In this document: positions 8,745-17,636 of the stretch, piece after piece
Numbering within the stretch: position 1 is the first letter of the stretch
Layout: the number at the start of each line of letters is the position of its first letter
Assembly (NCBI RefSeq): GCF_029212575.1
Contig: NZ_JARGPK010000050.1
Location: 1-45,606 of the forward strand
Reading direction: 5' to 3'
DNA length: 45,606 bases
From: Antarcticimicrobium sp.
Lineage (GTDB): Bacteria; Pseudomonadota; Alphaproteobacteria; Rhodobacterales; Rhodobacteraceae
Notes under the pieces: model-generated
Told to the model about the DNA's origin: nothing
Databases searched by the model: none
Seen by the model: only the letters and a program-made list of their open reading frames with translations
Program-made: the position numbers and the translations under genes

Positions 8745-9832
8745 AGCAGGTGCCCGGACTTCTTCGCCTTGGTCGCCAGGTAGGCGCGGTTGTGCGCGGT
8801 CTCGCCGACCTTGAGCGGCACCCGCTCGGCCACGGCGATGCCGGTCTTTTCCATCATCGCGATCTTCTTCGGGTTGTTGGTCAGCAGCCGCACCGAGGAG
8901 AATCCCAGCTCGCGCAGGATGTCGGCGCCAAGGCGAAAGTCGCGCTCGTCATCCTCGAACCCCAGCCGGTGATTGGCCTCGACGGTATCGAACCCCTGGT
9001 CCTGCAGCGAATAGGCCCGCATCTTGTTGGCCAGGCCGATGCCGCGCCCCTCCTGGTTGAGATAAAGCAGCACGCCGGCGCCCTCGGCCCCCATCTGGGC
9101 CAGCGCCCCGCGCAGTTGCGGGCCGCAATCGCATTTCAGGCTGCCCAGCACATCGCCGGTGAAACAGGCCGAATGCAGCCGCGCCAACACCGGCTTGGCG
9201 CGGTCGGGGCGGCCGATCTCGATGGCGTAATGTTCCTCGGCGCCATCCTCGGGGCGATAGATATGCAGCCGTCCAGCCTCCGAGGCCTCGACCGGGAGAC
9301 GGGCGTGCACCACCTCGTTGAGCGGGCTGCGCTCGTCCAGGTGCGGCACGGCAAGCCGCTGCACGATCCGGGTCAGCCCGTATTGCGCGGTGACCCCGGC
9401 ACCGTCGGCCACCGGCACCACCACCACCGCCGGCAGCAGCCGCGCGGATTTCACCAGCGCGATCGCCAGACGGTGCAACGCAGCGGTTCCGCCGCGCTGG
9501 CTGGAGAGCGGCCCCTTCATCGGCGCGATCAGGTCGTCGGCAGGATCGGCCAGCGCACGGATCCAGTCCAGGTCGGCGTCGGCGGGGATCTCGACCCGCG
9601 CCAGATCGCCGTCATAGGCGCGCGCCTTGAGCGTGTCGGCGCGCCGGGCGGTGAGGGCGATGACCGGCGTCGCGTCCAGCGCGCGCAGATCGCCGAGCCG
9701 TTCGTCGGTAAGCGTCTCTGCCGCCACGGCGAGGGCCGCGCCATCCTCGCCCTGGAGGACCACGGGCACGCCCATGCGCAGATCGGCGCGGGCGCGGGCA
9801 AGAAGTTCGTTGATGTCTGGCAAAAGGCTCAT
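8741..9832 (-). CDS. ribA: GTP cyclohydrolase II, long form with degenerate RibB-like N-terminus
   Basis: A 363-residue protein. The C-terminal domain (from about 155) is GTP cyclohydrolase II, the first riboflavin step, which opens GTP to a diaminopyrimidine. It has the zinc cysteines spaced as in E. coli ([14 protein letters not shown]), [16 protein letters not shown] and the closing [15 protein letters not shown]. The first ~150 residues resemble a worn-down 3,4-dihydroxy-2-butanone-4-phosphate synthase (RibB) fold: [17 protein letters not shown] echoes its start, but the acidic metal-binding signature DREDEGD is absent. The domain is therefore probably structural or regulatory. The ATG at 9832 opens the gene, and the L,D-transpeptidase gene is coupled behind it by a 4-bp overlap. 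Confidence 0.94.
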   Translation of the reverse strand: MSLLPDINELLARARADLRMGVPVVLQGEDGAALAVAAETLTDERLGDLRALDATPVIALTARRADTLKARAYDGDLARVEIPADADLDWIRALADPADDLIAPMKGPLSSQRGGTAALHRLAIALVKSARLLPAVVVVPVADGAGVTAQYGLTRIVQRLAVPHLDERSPLNEVVHARLPVEASEAGRLHIYRPEDGAEEHYAIEIGRPDRAKPVLARLHSACFTGDVLGSLKCDCGPQLRGALAQMGAEGAGVLLYLNQEGRGIGLANKMRAYSLQDQGFDTVEANHRLGFEDDERDFRLGADILRELGFSSVRLLTNNPKKIAMMEKTGIAVAERVPLKVGETAHNRAYLATKAKKSGHLL

Positions 9833-9990
9833 CGTCGGATCCCGGTCAACGTCAGCCGATATCTAGGGGGTTTTGTCGGAATATGAAACAATAGCCGAAA
9901 AAGGGACACGACGGCGTGAGCGGATTGCAGCAAAGCTTGTCTTGCGCGCGTCGTGCCCGCATCTGGAAAGCACCGCACAGGAGACACCCG

Positions 9991-10677
9991 ATGGCCCAAC
10001 TGAAGAAAATCTTGCTGGTGGACGATGACGAGGATCTGCGCGACGCGCTGAGCGAGCAGCTTGTCATGACCGAGGAGTTCGACGTCTTCGACGCCGATGA
10101 CGGCCAGACGGCGATGGAGCGCGCAAGAGAGGCGTTCTACGACCTGATCATCCTCGACGTGGGCCTGCCCGATACCGATGGGCGCGAGCTGTGCCGGCGG
10201 ATGCGCAAGCAGGGGGTCAAGGCGCCGATCCTGATGCTCACCGGGCACGACAGCGATGCCGACACCATCCTGGGCCTCGATGCGGGCGCCAATGACTATG
10301 TCTCCAAGCCATTCAAGTTTCCGGTGCTGCTGGCCCGCATCCGCGCCCAGTTGCGCCAGCACGAACAGAGCGAGGACGCGGTGTTCCAGCTTGGCCCCTA
10401 TACCTTCAAGCCGGCGATGAAGATGCTGATCACCGAGGACGACCGCAAGATCCGGCTGACCGAGAAGGAAACCAACATCCTGAAGTTCCTCTACCGCTCG
10501 ACCGAGGGCGTGGTGCCGCGCGACATCCTGCTGCACGAGGTCTGGGGCTATAACGCCGGGGTGACGACGCATACGCTGGAAACCCATATCTATCGCCTGC
10601 GCCAGAAGATCGAGCCGGACCCCTCCAACGCCCGGCTGCTGGTGACCGAGGCCGGCGGCTATCGGCTGGTGGCGTGA
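9991..10677 (+). CDS. OmpR-family response regulator (CenR-like)
   Basis: A 228-residue regulator. The receiver domain (1-120) has the acidic pocket D11-D13, phospho-acceptor D56 in LIILDVGLP, T84 in LMLTGHD and K106 in YVSKPF. The winged-helix DNA-binding domain (about 130-228) includes LTEKETNILKFLYRS and VWGYNAGVTTHTLETHIYRLRQKIE. The N-terminal MAQLKKILLVDDDEDLRDAL and overall length resemble the alphaproteobacterial CenR group, which controls envelope and division genes. That identification is from memory and not certain. The ATG at 9991 is preceded by CAGGAGA. No sensor kinase gene is adjacent. An FNR-type box and a small-RNA-like unit follow immediately. Confidence 0.92.
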   Translation: MAQLKKILLVDDDEDLRDALSEQLVMTEEFDVFDADDGQTAMERAREAFYDLIILDVGLPDTDGRELCRRMRKQGVKAPILMLTGHDSDADTILGLDAGANDYVSKPFKFPVLLARIRAQLRQHEQSEDAVFQLGPYTFKPAMKMLITEDDRKIRLTEKETNILKFLYRSTEGVVPRDILLHEVWGYNAGVTTHTLETHIYRLRQKIEPDPSNARLLVTEAGGYRLVA

Positions 10678-10688
10678 CGGCGGGAAAC

Positions 10689-10702
10689 TTGACCCAAATC
10701 AA
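10689..10702. promoter_or_regulatory. FNR/FnrL-type binding site
   Basis: TTGACCCAAATCAA matches the FNR-family consensus TTGAY-N4-RTCAA at all conserved positions. Its centre (10695.5) lies about 41 bp before a plausible transcription start at 10736-10737, the spacing of class II FNR-activated promoters. A TTTAAC -10-like hexamer sits at 10724-10729. It begins 12 bp after the response-regulator stop codon. Confidence 0.7.
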
Positions 10703-10736
10703 AGACGCACCCCGCAGGTATCTTTTAACTGGACCT

Positions 10737-10810
10737 ATCCCGCGCATGTCCGGGTCATGACATGCACCTCCCTGTTGGACTGGACCGGGCCTCGTGCCCG
10801 GTCTTTTTTT
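10737..10810 (+). ncRNA. Candidate oxygen-regulated small RNA with exposed CCUCC
   Basis: An approximately 74-nt unit lies between the FNR box and a strong terminator, in a gap with no credible ORF. It would fold as a 5' hairpin (GCATGTC 10744-10750 with GACATGC 10759-10765), a single-stranded linker with ACCTCC at 10766-10771, and the terminator hairpin at 10783-10803 followed by seven T residues. CCUCC is complementary to the Shine-Dalgarno core GGAGG, a feature of several alphaproteobacterial trans-acting sRNAs that repress translation. The start at about 10737 is inferred from the FNR-box spacing. Alternatively, the hairpin is simply the 3' terminator of the regulator mRNA, perhaps with a 3'-derived sRNA. 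Confidence 0.55.
10783..10810 (+). terminator. Strong rho-independent terminator
   Basis: The stem GACCGGGC (10783-10790) / GCCCGGTC (10796-10803) has a CTCGT loop and is followed by T7 at 10804-10810. It lies 106 bp after the response-regulator stop and 87 bp before xthA. Confidence 0.92.
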
Positions 10811-10897
10811 GTCTGCGGTGGCGTCCCGGGCAAACACCGGTTGTGACACCGGCGCCGGGGACATAACGTGCCGCCAACGCGCACAGGAGAGACGCTC

Positions 10898-11686
10898 ATG
10901 CCCTTCACCCTCGCCACCTGGAACATCAACTCGGTCCGCCTGCGCGAGGGGCTGGTCTGCAAGCTGCTGGAGCAGGAGGCGCCCGATGTGCTTTGCCTGC
11001 AGGAATGCAAGAGCCCGGTCGAGAAGATCCCGGTCGAGCGGTTCCGCGCGCTGGGCTATACCCACATGGTCGCGCGCGGGCAAAAGGGTTACAACGGCGT
11101 GGCGATCCTGTCGAAACTGCCCATCGAGGACATGGGCGACATGGATTTCGCCGGGCTGGGCCATGCCCGCCACGTCGCTGCGCGGCTGGACAACGGGGTG
11201 GTGATCCACAATTTCTACGTGCCTGCGGGCGGCGACAAGCCGGACCGCGCGGTGAACGAGAAGTTCGGCCAGAAGCTCGATTACCTGACCGAAATGCGCG
11301 ACTGGTTCCGCGACGAGCAATTCGGCAAGTCGATCCTGGTGGGCGATCTGAACATCGCCCCGCGCGAGGATGACGTCTGGGATCACAAGAAGCTGCTGAA
11401 GGTGGTCAGCCACACGCCGGTCGAGGTGGAGCAGCTGGCCGAGACGCAGGCGGCCGGGCGCTGGGTGGATGTCACCAGAACGGACATTCCGGAGGGCAAA
11501 CTGTACTCCTGGTGGTCCTACCGCGCCCGCGACTGGGACGAAGCCGACAAGGGGCGGCGGCTCGACCACATCTGGGCGACGCCGGACATCGCCGGGGCCG
11601 CGCATGGCAGCCGGGTGCTGCGGGCGGCGCGCGGATGGGAACAGCCCAGCGACCATGCCCCGGTTTTCGCCGGTTTCGACCTGTGA
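10898..11686 (+). CDS. xthA: Exodeoxyribonuclease III
   Basis: A 262-residue member of the AP-endonuclease/exonuclease III family, acting on abasic sites and 3' blocks in base-excision repair. Motifs in order are ATWNINSVR (residues 6-14), LQECKS with the metal ligand Glu36, GYNGVAILSK, NFYVPAGGD, VGDLNIAP, RRLDHIW and the catalytic SDHAPVF near the C-terminus. Length is normal. The ATG at 10898 follows GGAGAGACGCTC. It stands alone, separated from the regulator by the terminator and followed by a gap of about 96 bp before the thioredoxin gene. Confidence 0.95.
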   Translation: MPFTLATWNINSVRLREGLVCKLLEQEAPDVLCLQECKSPVEKIPVERFRALGYTHMVARGQKGYNGVAILSKLPIEDMGDMDFAGLGHARHVAARLDNGVVIHNFYVPAGGDKPDRAVNEKFGQKLDYLTEMRDWFRDEQFGKSILVGDLNIAPREDDVWDHKKLLKVVSHTPVEVEQLAETQAAGRWVDVTRTDIPEGKLYSWWSYRARDWDEADKGRRLDHIWATPDIAGAAHGSRVLRAARGWEQPSDHAPVFAGFDL

Positions 11687-11782
11687 TCGCCCGGCCCGGT
11701 GACGTCGGGACAGATCGCCCCCTTGGTTTCCGCGCCGATAGCTTTCATATAGGGCGCAAGCACAAAGCAGCGGAGAGCTGAA

Positions 11783-12703
11783 ATGATGGATATTCTTTCG
11801 GGTAACGGGGCGGCACCTGCCGCCGATCTGATCAAGGACTCAAGCGAGGCCACTTTCATGGCCGATGTGATCGAAGCCTCGAAAGAGGTGCCGATCATCG
11901 TCGATTTCTGGGCGCCCTGGTGCGGCCCGTGCAAGACGCTGGGCCCCTTGCTGGAAGAGGCGGTGAAAGCCGCCGGCGGCGCGGTGAAGATGGTCAAGGT
12001 CAACGTGGACGAGGCCCAGATGATCGCCGGCCAGTTGCAGATCCAGTCGATCCCGACGGTCTATGCCTTTCACAACGGTCAGCCGGTCGACGGGTTTCAG
12101 GGCGCGCTGCCCGGCTCGGAGATCAAGGCGTTCATCGACCGGGTGATCCAGGCTGCCGGCGGCGAGGCGCCGGGGGCCGGGCTCGACGAGGCGGTGGCGG
12201 CAGCAGAGGAGATGCTGGACCAGGGGGCGGCGGCGGATGCGGCGCAGACCTTTGCCGCGATCCTTGGTGAGGACCCCAACCATGCCGGTGCCTACGGCGG
12301 GCTGGTGCGCGCCCATATTGCGACCGGAGACCTGGACCAGGCCGAGGCGGTGCTGAACGGCGCCCCGGCCGAGATTTCCCACGCCCCGGAACTGGAGGCG
12401 GCGCATGCCCAGCTGGAACTGGCGCGGCAGGCGGCCGATGCCGGCCCCGTGGCCGAGCTTCTGGCGGCGGTCGAGGCCGACCCGAGCAACAACGAGGCCC
12501 GGTTCGACCTGGCCAAGGCGCTGCATGCCAAGGGCGATGTCGAGGAGGCTGTGGCCCAGCTGCTCGAACTGTTCCGCCGCGACCGGGAGTGGAACGACGG
12601 CGCGGCCAAGGCGCAGCTTTTCACCATCTTCGAGGCGCTCAAGCCTAACGATCCGGTCGTGCTGAACGGGCGGCGCAAGCTGAGTTCGATGATATTTGCC
12701 TAA
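11783..12703 (+). CDS. Thioredoxin-TPR protein (CnoX/YbbN-like)
   Basis: A 306-residue protein. Residues 20-130 form a thioredoxin domain with VDFWAPWCGPCKTLGP, so both redox cysteines (C47, C50) are present, unlike E. coli YbbN where the pair is altered. IPTVYAFHNGQPVDGF carries the cis-Pro. Residues from about 145 form TPR-like helical repeats (AAAEEMLDQGAAADAAQTFAAIL, ARFDLAKALHAKGDVEEAVAQLLELFRRD). This layout matches YbbN/CnoX, which protects substrates from oxidation and passes them to GroEL or DnaK. Two ATGs (11783, 11786) are possible, with GGAGAG upstream. It is followed at 27 bp by the LON-domain and Trm112-like genes, likely one operon. Confidence 0.92.
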   Translation: MMDILSGNGAAPAADLIKDSSEATFMADVIEASKEVPIIVDFWAPWCGPCKTLGPLLEEAVKAAGGAVKMVKVNVDEAQMIAGQLQIQSIPTVYAFHNGQPVDGFQGALPGSEIKAFIDRVIQAAGGEAPGAGLDEAVAAAEEMLDQGAAADAAQTFAAILGEDPNHAGAYGGLVRAHIATGDLDQAEAVLNGAPAEISHAPELEAAHAQLELARQAADAGPVAELLAAVEADPSNNEARFDLAKALHAKGDVEEAVAQLLELFRRDREWNDGAAKAQLFTIFEALKPNDPVVLNGRRKLSSMIFA

Positions 12704-12730
12704 TCCGGCTTCGGGGCTAAACTCATAGCC

Positions 12731-13372
12731 ATGATGCAAGCCGCCGACCTGCCGGACACGATCCCCGTTTTCCCGTTGCCCGGGGCGCTGCTGCTTCCCC
12801 GGTCGCGGTTGCCGCTGCATATCTTCGAACCGCGTTACCTGCAGATGCTGGAGGATGCCCTGAAGACGCCGCAGCGGCTGATCGGGATGGTGCAGACCTG
12901 CGGGGCGCCCGGCAAGCCCGACGCGCTGCACAGCATCGGTTGCGCCGGGCGGGTCACCCAGTTTTCGGAGACCGAGGACGGCCGTTACCTGATCACCCTG
13001 ACGGGGATCAGCCGCTATCGCATCCTGAACGAGGTCGAAGGCTTTGCCCCCTATCGTCGCTGCGCGGTATCCTGGGACGGATTCGACCGCGACCTGGGTC
13101 AGGAGGAGAGCGACCCGGGATTCGACCGGGCGCGGTTCCTGGATCTCTTGGGGCGGTTCCTGTCGGCGCGCGAGCTTCAGACCGACTGGGAGACGCTGAA
13201 ACAGGCCGAGGAGGAGTTGCTGATCAACTCGCTCTCGATGCTGCTTGACTTCAACCCCGAGGACAAGCAGGCCCTGCTGGAGGCGCCATCGCTGGAGACA
13301 CGGCGCGAAACCCTTGTCACGCTGATCGAATACACCATGCGTGGCGGATCGAACGAGGAAACCCTGCAATGA
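12731..13372 (+). CDS. LON peptidase substrate-binding domain protein
   Basis: A 213-residue protein made up mainly of the N-terminal substrate-binding domain of Lon. [34 protein letters not shown] is followed by [30 protein letters not shown]. No AAA+ or protease domain is present, as is normal for this stand-alone COG2802 family. Its role is unproven, and adaptor or chaperone-like functions have been suggested. It follows the thioredoxin-TPR gene at 27 bp and its stop overlaps the next start by 4 bp, so the three genes are probably cotranscribed. Confidence 0.92.
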   Translation: MMQAADLPDTIPVFPLPGALLLPRSRLPLHIFEPRYLQMLEDALKTPQRLIGMVQTCGAPGKPDALHSIGCAGRVTQFSETEDGRYLITLTGISRYRILNEVEGFAPYRRCAVSWDGFDRDLGQEESDPGFDRARFLDLLGRFLSARELQTDWETLKQAEEELLINSLSMLLDFNPEDKQALLEAPSLETRRETLVTLIEYTMRGGSNEETLQ

Positions 13373-13575
13373 CCGACCCGCAGATTGCCCCAGAGCCGGG
13401 CCACCCCGCCTTTGATCGCCGCATGCTCGAGGCGCTGGTCTGCCCGCTGACGCAGGCGACGCTGGAATACCGCGCCGAGCAGCAGGAGCTGATCTCCAAG
13501 GGGGCCGGGCTCGCCTTTCCGATCCGCAACGGGATTCCGGTGATGCTGGTGGACGAGGCGCGCAAGCTCGACTGA
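13369..13575 (+). CDS. Trm112-family small protein
   Basis: A 68-residue protein with [16 protein letters not shown] at its core and [21 protein letters not shown] at the end, the pattern of the Trm112/YcaR family. In eukaryotes Trm112 activates methyltransferases; the bacterial role is not settled. The usual zinc-type cysteines are reduced to a single Cys, as in many proteobacterial members. The start overlaps the LON-domain gene (ATGA), showing translational coupling. Confidence 0.9.
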   Translation: MTDPQIAPEPGHPAFDRRMLEALVCPLTQATLEYRAEQQELISKGAGLAFPIRNGIPVMLVDEARKLD

Positions 13576-13593
13576 GGGCGTGCGCCCGCTTCC

Positions 13594-13654
13594 GGTGGGG
13601 GAGCACCCCTATGGGGCGCTGCCTCCGGCGGGAGTATTTTCGGCCAGAAAAAGA
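13594..13654. repeat. Intergenic repeat-like element
   Basis: A GC-rich inverted stretch (GGTGGGGGAGCACCCC) is followed by GCCTCCGGCGGGAGTATTTT and a CGGCCAGAAAAAGA tail. This resembles a dispersed element I recall from intergenic regions of Rhodobacteraceae genomes. It lies between the convergent Trm112-like and ubiH-like genes. Only one copy was recognised in this window, so the repeat status rests on memory. Confidence 0.4.
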
Positions 13655-13694
13655 CGATGCCGGCGGTTTCCGGAAGACCGGGTGGCGCGCGTCG

Positions 13695-14918
13695 TCAGAT
13701 CGGCTGTCCCTTCAACAGGCGCGGCAGATCGCCGGTCAGCCCGGCGGCCTCGCGCAGGAAACCGCGCCGCAGGGCCGGGGCGGCGTTGACCAGCCCCATG
13801 CCCAGATCACGGCCCAGCCGCAGCAGCGGGTTATCGTTCGAGAAGAGCTTGTTGAAGGCATCGGTGGCCAGCGCCAGCGTTGCGGTGTCGAACCGGCGCC
13901 ATTGCTGGTAGCGCTCCAGCACCGGGGCGGCGCCGATATCCTCGCCGCGCCGGGCGGCCTGAACCAGGACCTCGGCCAGGGCGCCGACATCGCGCAGCCC
14001 GGCGTTCAGCCCCTGGCCGGCAATCGGGTGCATACCGTGGGCGGCATCGCCCACCAGCGCCAGCCGGTCGGCGATGAAGCTGTTGGCGACGGTCAGCCCC
14101 AGAGGGTAGGACCAGCGCGCGCCGGCCAGCTCGATCGCGCCCAGGAAATCGCCAAAGCGGGGGCGTAGCACGGCGAGATAGTCGTCATCGCCCAGCGCGT
14201 TGATCGCCTCGGCGGTTTCGGTCCGTTCGCTCCAGACGATCGAGCTGCGGTTGCCGGTCAGCGGCAGGATCGCCAGCGGACCGGGTGGCATGAAGAACTG
14301 ATGCGCGACACCGTGGTGCGGTTTCTCATGCGCGATGGCGCAGACCAGCCCGGTTTGCCCGTAGCTCCAGCCGGTGCGGGAAATGCCGGCACGCCGGGCG
14401 GTGCCGCTGGCGCGCCCGTCGCAGCCCACCAGAACGCTTGCGGTCAGGCTGCGGGTGTCGTCCAGGGTGACCGTGACGCCTTGCGGTCCGATGTCCTGCG
14501 CCACCACGGTGCCGTCGACCTGGGTGATCCCCGGTTCGGCATCCATCGCCTCCAGAAAGGCGCGGCGCAGGTGGCGATCCTCGACCATGTAGCCCATCGG
14601 GCCCTCTTCGATCTCGTCATGGTCGAAATGCAGGAAGAACGGCGAGGGACCGGCGCCGGCGTGGCCGTCGGTGACCTTGATGTCGAGCATCGGCTGCGCC
14701 GCGTCGGCGATCCGGGACCAGACGCCGGTGGCGACCAGCAGCCGTTGCGAGGCCAGCGCCAGCGCATAGGCGCGGCCGTCGAAGCCCGCGTCCTTGCGCG
14801 CGGCGCCGGGCAGCGCGTCGATCAGGGTCACGCTTTGGCCGGCCCGGGCCAGCGCGAGGGCCAGCGCGGGGCCGTTCAGCCCGCCGCCGACGATCAGGAT
14901 ATCGGAGTCGTTCGTCAT
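13695..14918 (-). CDS. ubiH: UbiH/UbiF/COQ6-type FAD-dependent hydroxylase
   Basis: A 407-residue flavoprotein monooxygenase. The N-terminal FAD motif is DILIVGGGLNGPALALALARAG, the middle region contains VLVGCDGRASGTARRAG, and the second FAD motif is LALVGDAAHGMHPIAGQGLNAGLRD. This is the ubiquinone-biosynthesis hydroxylase family, which oxygenates the aromatic ring at the membrane. Which ring position it modifies cannot be decided from sequence alone, because alphaproteobacterial UbiH/UbiL/UbiF members overlap in specificity. The ATG at 14918 was chosen because the FAD motif begins ten residues later; the much longer open frame upstream is antisense to the amidase gene. It is divergent from the amidase gene, with 84 bp between starts. 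Confidence 0.87.
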   Translation of the reverse strand: MTNDSDILIVGGGLNGPALALALARAGQSVTLIDALPGAARKDAGFDGRAYALALASQRLLVATGVWSRIADAAQPMLDIKVTDGHAGAGPSPFFLHFDHDEIEEGPMGYMVEDRHLRRAFLEAMDAEPGITQVDGTVVAQDIGPQGVTVTLDDTRSLTASVLVGCDGRASGTARRAGISRTGWSYGQTGLVCAIAHEKPHHGVAHQFFMPPGPLAILPLTGNRSSIVWSERTETAEAINALGDDDYLAVLRPRFGDFLGAIELAGARWSYPLGLTVANSFIADRLALVGDAAHGMHPIAGQGLNAGLRDVGALAEVLVQAARRGEDIGAAPVLERYQQWRRFDTATLALATDAFNKLFSNDNPLLRLGRDLGMGLVNAAPALRRGFLREAAGLTGDLPRLLKGQPI

Positions 14919-15002
14919 GACCTGCAATATGGCCGGTGGTTCGGGATTGTCCATGCGCGGCGCTGTCGCTACCGTCGCGAATACCGGCAAAAGGGGGATG
15001 AC

Positions 15003-16331
15003 ATGCAGGACTGGCTGAGCATGACGGCGGGCGACCTGGGGCGCGGCATCGCGCGGGGCGAGATCGACCCGGTGGCGCTGACGCGGACCTATCTGGACGC
15101 GATCGACGCCCATCCGCAGCGCGACCGCATCTATGCCCGCATCACGCCCGACCGGGCGCTGTCCGAGGCCGGTGCGGCGCAGGCGCGGGCGCGGGCCGGG
15201 CGGCGGTTGTCGCCGCTCGACGGGGTGCCGATCAGCTGGAAGGACCTGTTCGACAGCGCCGGCACCGTGACCGAGGCGGGATCGGCGCTGCTCAGGGGGC
15301 GGGTGCCGGGGACCGATGCGGCGGTGCTGCGCAATGCCACCGCAATGGGGCTGGTGTGCCTGGGCAAGACCCACATGAGCGAGCTGGCGTTCTCCGGACT
15401 GGGGCTGAACCCGATCACCGCGACCCCGCCCAACGTGCACGACGATGGCGCGGCGCCGGGGGGCTCGTCCTCCGGGGCGGCGGCCTCGGTGGCGTTCGGC
15501 CTGGCGGCGGCGGGGATCGGATCGGACACCGGCGGCTCGGTGCGCATCCCCTCGGCCTGGAACGACCTTGTCGGGCTCAAGACCACCTCCGGGCGGATCA
15601 GCCTGGAGGGGGTGGTGCCGCTGTGCCTGAAGTTTGACACGGTGGGGCCGCTGGCGCGCTCGGTCGAGGATGCGGCGCTGCTGCTGGCGGCGCTGGAGGG
15701 CGGGCGCGCGCCCGACCTGGCAGGCGCCTCGCTGCGCGGGCGGCGGTTGGCGGTGTTGCAAACGCTGGCGATGGACAATCTGCGCGAGGCGCCCGCCCGC
15801 GCCTTTGACGGGGCCGTGGCGCGGTTCCGTGATGCGGGTGCCGAGATCGTGCCGCTGGAGGTGCCCGAACTGGTCGAGGCGCATGCGCTGTCGCCGGTGC
15901 TTTATACCGGCGAGGCCTATGGGCTGTGGCGCGAGGCGATCGAGGCCGACCCGGAGGCGATGTTCGGCGAGATCCGCGACAGGTTCCGCGCCGGGGCGAA
16001 TTTCTCGGCCCCCGATTACGTCGCCGCCTGGCGCAGGCTCGAGGCGGCGCGCGCGGCCTGGGCCCGGGCCACGGCGGGATTCGATGCGGTGCTTTGCCCG
16101 ACATCCCCGATCCTTGCGCCCGAGGTGGGCCGGCTTATGAACGACTCGGAGTATTACGTGACCGAGAATCTGCTGACGCTGCGCAACACGCGGGTGGGCA
16201 ACCTGATGGGGCTTTGTGCGCTGAGCCTGCCAACGGGCACGCCGGGCTGCGGGGTGCAGATCATGGCCCGGCCCGGCACCGAGGAGGCGCTGTTGCGGCT
16301 GGGCGCGGCGGCTGAGACCGCGCTGGCCTGA
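15003..16331 (+). CDS. Amidase-signature family amidase
   Basis: A 442-residue hydrolase with the complete Ser-cisSer-Lys triad region. K80 is in ISWKDLFDSAG, the cis-Ser is in APGGSSSGAA (about 155-156), and the nucleophile is S179 in GSDTGGSVRIPSAW. GatA-like enzymes share this fold, but no gatC or gatB lies nearby, and the protein is shorter and more diverged than GatA. A stand-alone amide hydrolase is therefore more likely; its substrate is unknown. The ATG at 15003 follows AAAGGGGG. It is divergent from ubiH and 120 bp upstream of the aminotransferase gene. Confidence 0.9.
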   Translation: MQDWLSMTAGDLGRGIARGEIDPVALTRTYLDAIDAHPQRDRIYARITPDRALSEAGAAQARARAGRRLSPLDGVPISWKDLFDSAGTVTEAGSALLRGRVPGTDAAVLRNATAMGLVCLGKTHMSELAFSGLGLNPITATPPNVHDDGAAPGGSSSGAAASVAFGLAAAGIGSDTGGSVRIPSAWNDLVGLKTTSGRISLEGVVPLCLKFDTVGPLARSVEDAALLLAALEGGRAPDLAGASLRGRRLAVLQTLAMDNLREAPARAFDGAVARFRDAGAEIVPLEVPELVEAHALSPVLYTGEAYGLWREAIEADPEAMFGEIRDRFRAGANFSAPDYVAAWRRLEAARAAWARATAGFDAVLCPTSPILAPEVGRLMNDSEYYVTENLLTLRNTRVGNLMGLCALSLPTGTPGCGVQIMARPGTEEALLRLGAAAETALA

Positions 16332-16451
16332 ATGCGCGGGCCTGATTGCCACATTTCCCCGCCCGCACACCGGCTTAGACTGGACGCAAGGGCCACATCC
16401 CTGTAACCTTTGGGGAAAAGGGACGCTCACGATCCCGACCTTGAGGCACTG

Positions 16452-17636
16452 ATGATGGACTTTCCCGAGCGGTTTTCGAACCTGCCGCCCTATGCGTTTC
16501 CGCGCCTGCGGGCGCTGCTGGACGCCCATGCGCCCGGCGGCGATGTGGTGCATATGACCATCGGAGAGCCCAAGCACCCTTTTCCCGCCTGGGTGACCGA
16601 GATCGTCACGGACCATGCGGCGGAGTTCAACAGCTACCCGCCGAACGATGGCAGCCCGGCGCTGCGGGGCGCGATTTCGGGCTGGATGGGTCGCCGATAC
16701 GGGGTGACGGTCGATCCCGAGACCCAGGTGATGGCGCTGAACGGCACGCGCGAGGGGCTTTACAACGCCGCGATGGCGCTGTGTCCGGAGCAGAAGAACG
16801 GCAACCGGCCGGTGGTTCTGATCCCGAACCCGTTTTACCAGGTCTACATGATCGCGGCGATATCGGTGGCGGCCGAGCCGGTGTTCCTGCCCGCGACGCA
16901 GGAAACCGGGCATCTGCCGGATTACGCGGCGCTGCCGGCGGACCTGCTGGACCGCACCGCCATCGCCTATGTCTGTTCGCCGGCCAATCCTCAGGGCGCG
17001 GTGGCGGATCGCACCTATTGGGCCGATCTGATCGCCCTGGCGGAAAAACACGATTTCCGCATCTTCGCCGACGAATGCTATTCCGAGATCTACCGCGATG
17101 CGCCGCCGGTGGGGGCGCTGAGCGTTGCTGCCGAGGTGGGGGCGGATCCTGAGCGGGTCGTGCTGTTCAATTCACTGTCGAAACGCTCGAACCTGCCCGG
17201 TTTGCGGTCGGGCTTTGTCGCCGGTGGCGCGGAGAGCCTCAAGCGGATCAAGACCCTGCGCGCCTATTCCGGGGCGCCGTTGCCCGGGCCCCTGCAGGCG
17301 GCGGCGGAAAGGGTCTGGGCGGACGAGGCGCATGTGGAGGAGAACCGCGCGCTCTACCAGGAGAAATACCGCGTGGCCGATGCGGTCTTTGACGAGGTGC
17401 CGGGATATGCCGGGCCCGAGGCGGGGTTCTTTCTCTGGCTGCCGGTCGAAGACGGCGAGGCGGCGGCGCTGAAGGCATGGACGCAGACCGGGGTGCGGGT
17501 GCTGCCCGGTGCCTATCTGGCGCGCGAGGTCGGGGGGCAGAACCCCGGCAAGGGATATGTCAGGGTTGCCATGGTGGCCCCGAAGGATGAGTTGCAGCGC
17601 GGGCTGATCACGCTCCGCGACTGCCTTTATGAGTAA
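16452..17636 (+). CDS. dapC: Class I/II aminotransferase, DapC-like
   Basis: A 394-residue fold-type I PLP aminotransferase. IGEPKHPFP near residue 37, [24 protein letters not shown] (about 176-182), [10 protein letters not shown] with D207, and the PLP lysine K244 in [15 protein letters not shown] are visible. The IGEPKHPxP signature and the opening [11 protein letters not shown] resemble proteobacterial N-succinyl-diaminopimelate aminotransferases of the DapC type, which act in lysine and peptidoglycan precursor synthesis. Other substrates are possible. The ATG at 16452 was preferred to the upstream TTG because GAGG lies five bases before it. The neighbouring ftsK gene starts 62 bp downstream, across a tandem repeat. 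Confidence 0.82.
   Translation: MMDFPERFSNLPPYAFPRLRALLDAHAPGGDVVHMTIGEPKHPFPAWVTEIVTDHAAEFNSYPPNDGSPALRGAISGWMGRRYGVTVDPETQVMALNGTREGLYNAAMALCPEQKNGNRPVVLIPNPFYQVYMIAAISVAAEPVFLPATQETGHLPDYAALPADLLDRTAIAYVCSPANPQGAVADRTYWADLIALAEKHDFRIFADECYSEIYRDAPPVGALSVAAEVGADPERVVLFNSLSKRSNLPGLRSGFVAGGAESLKRIKTLRAYSGAPLPGPLQAAAERVWADEAHVEENRALYQEKYRVADAVFDEVPGYAGPEAGFFLWLPVEDGEAAALKAWTQTGVRVLPGAYLAREVGGQNPGKGYVRVAMVAPKDELQRGLITLRDCLYE

Noticed and set aside
15003-16331. Amidase as GatA of the tRNA amidotransferase
   Set aside because: gatC and gatB are absent nearby, and the sequence between the catalytic residues is too diverged for GatA.
14919-17051. N-terminal extension of ubiH to 1118 residues
   Set aside because: The extension is antisense to the amidase and aminotransferase genes. 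The FAD motif requires a start at 14918.
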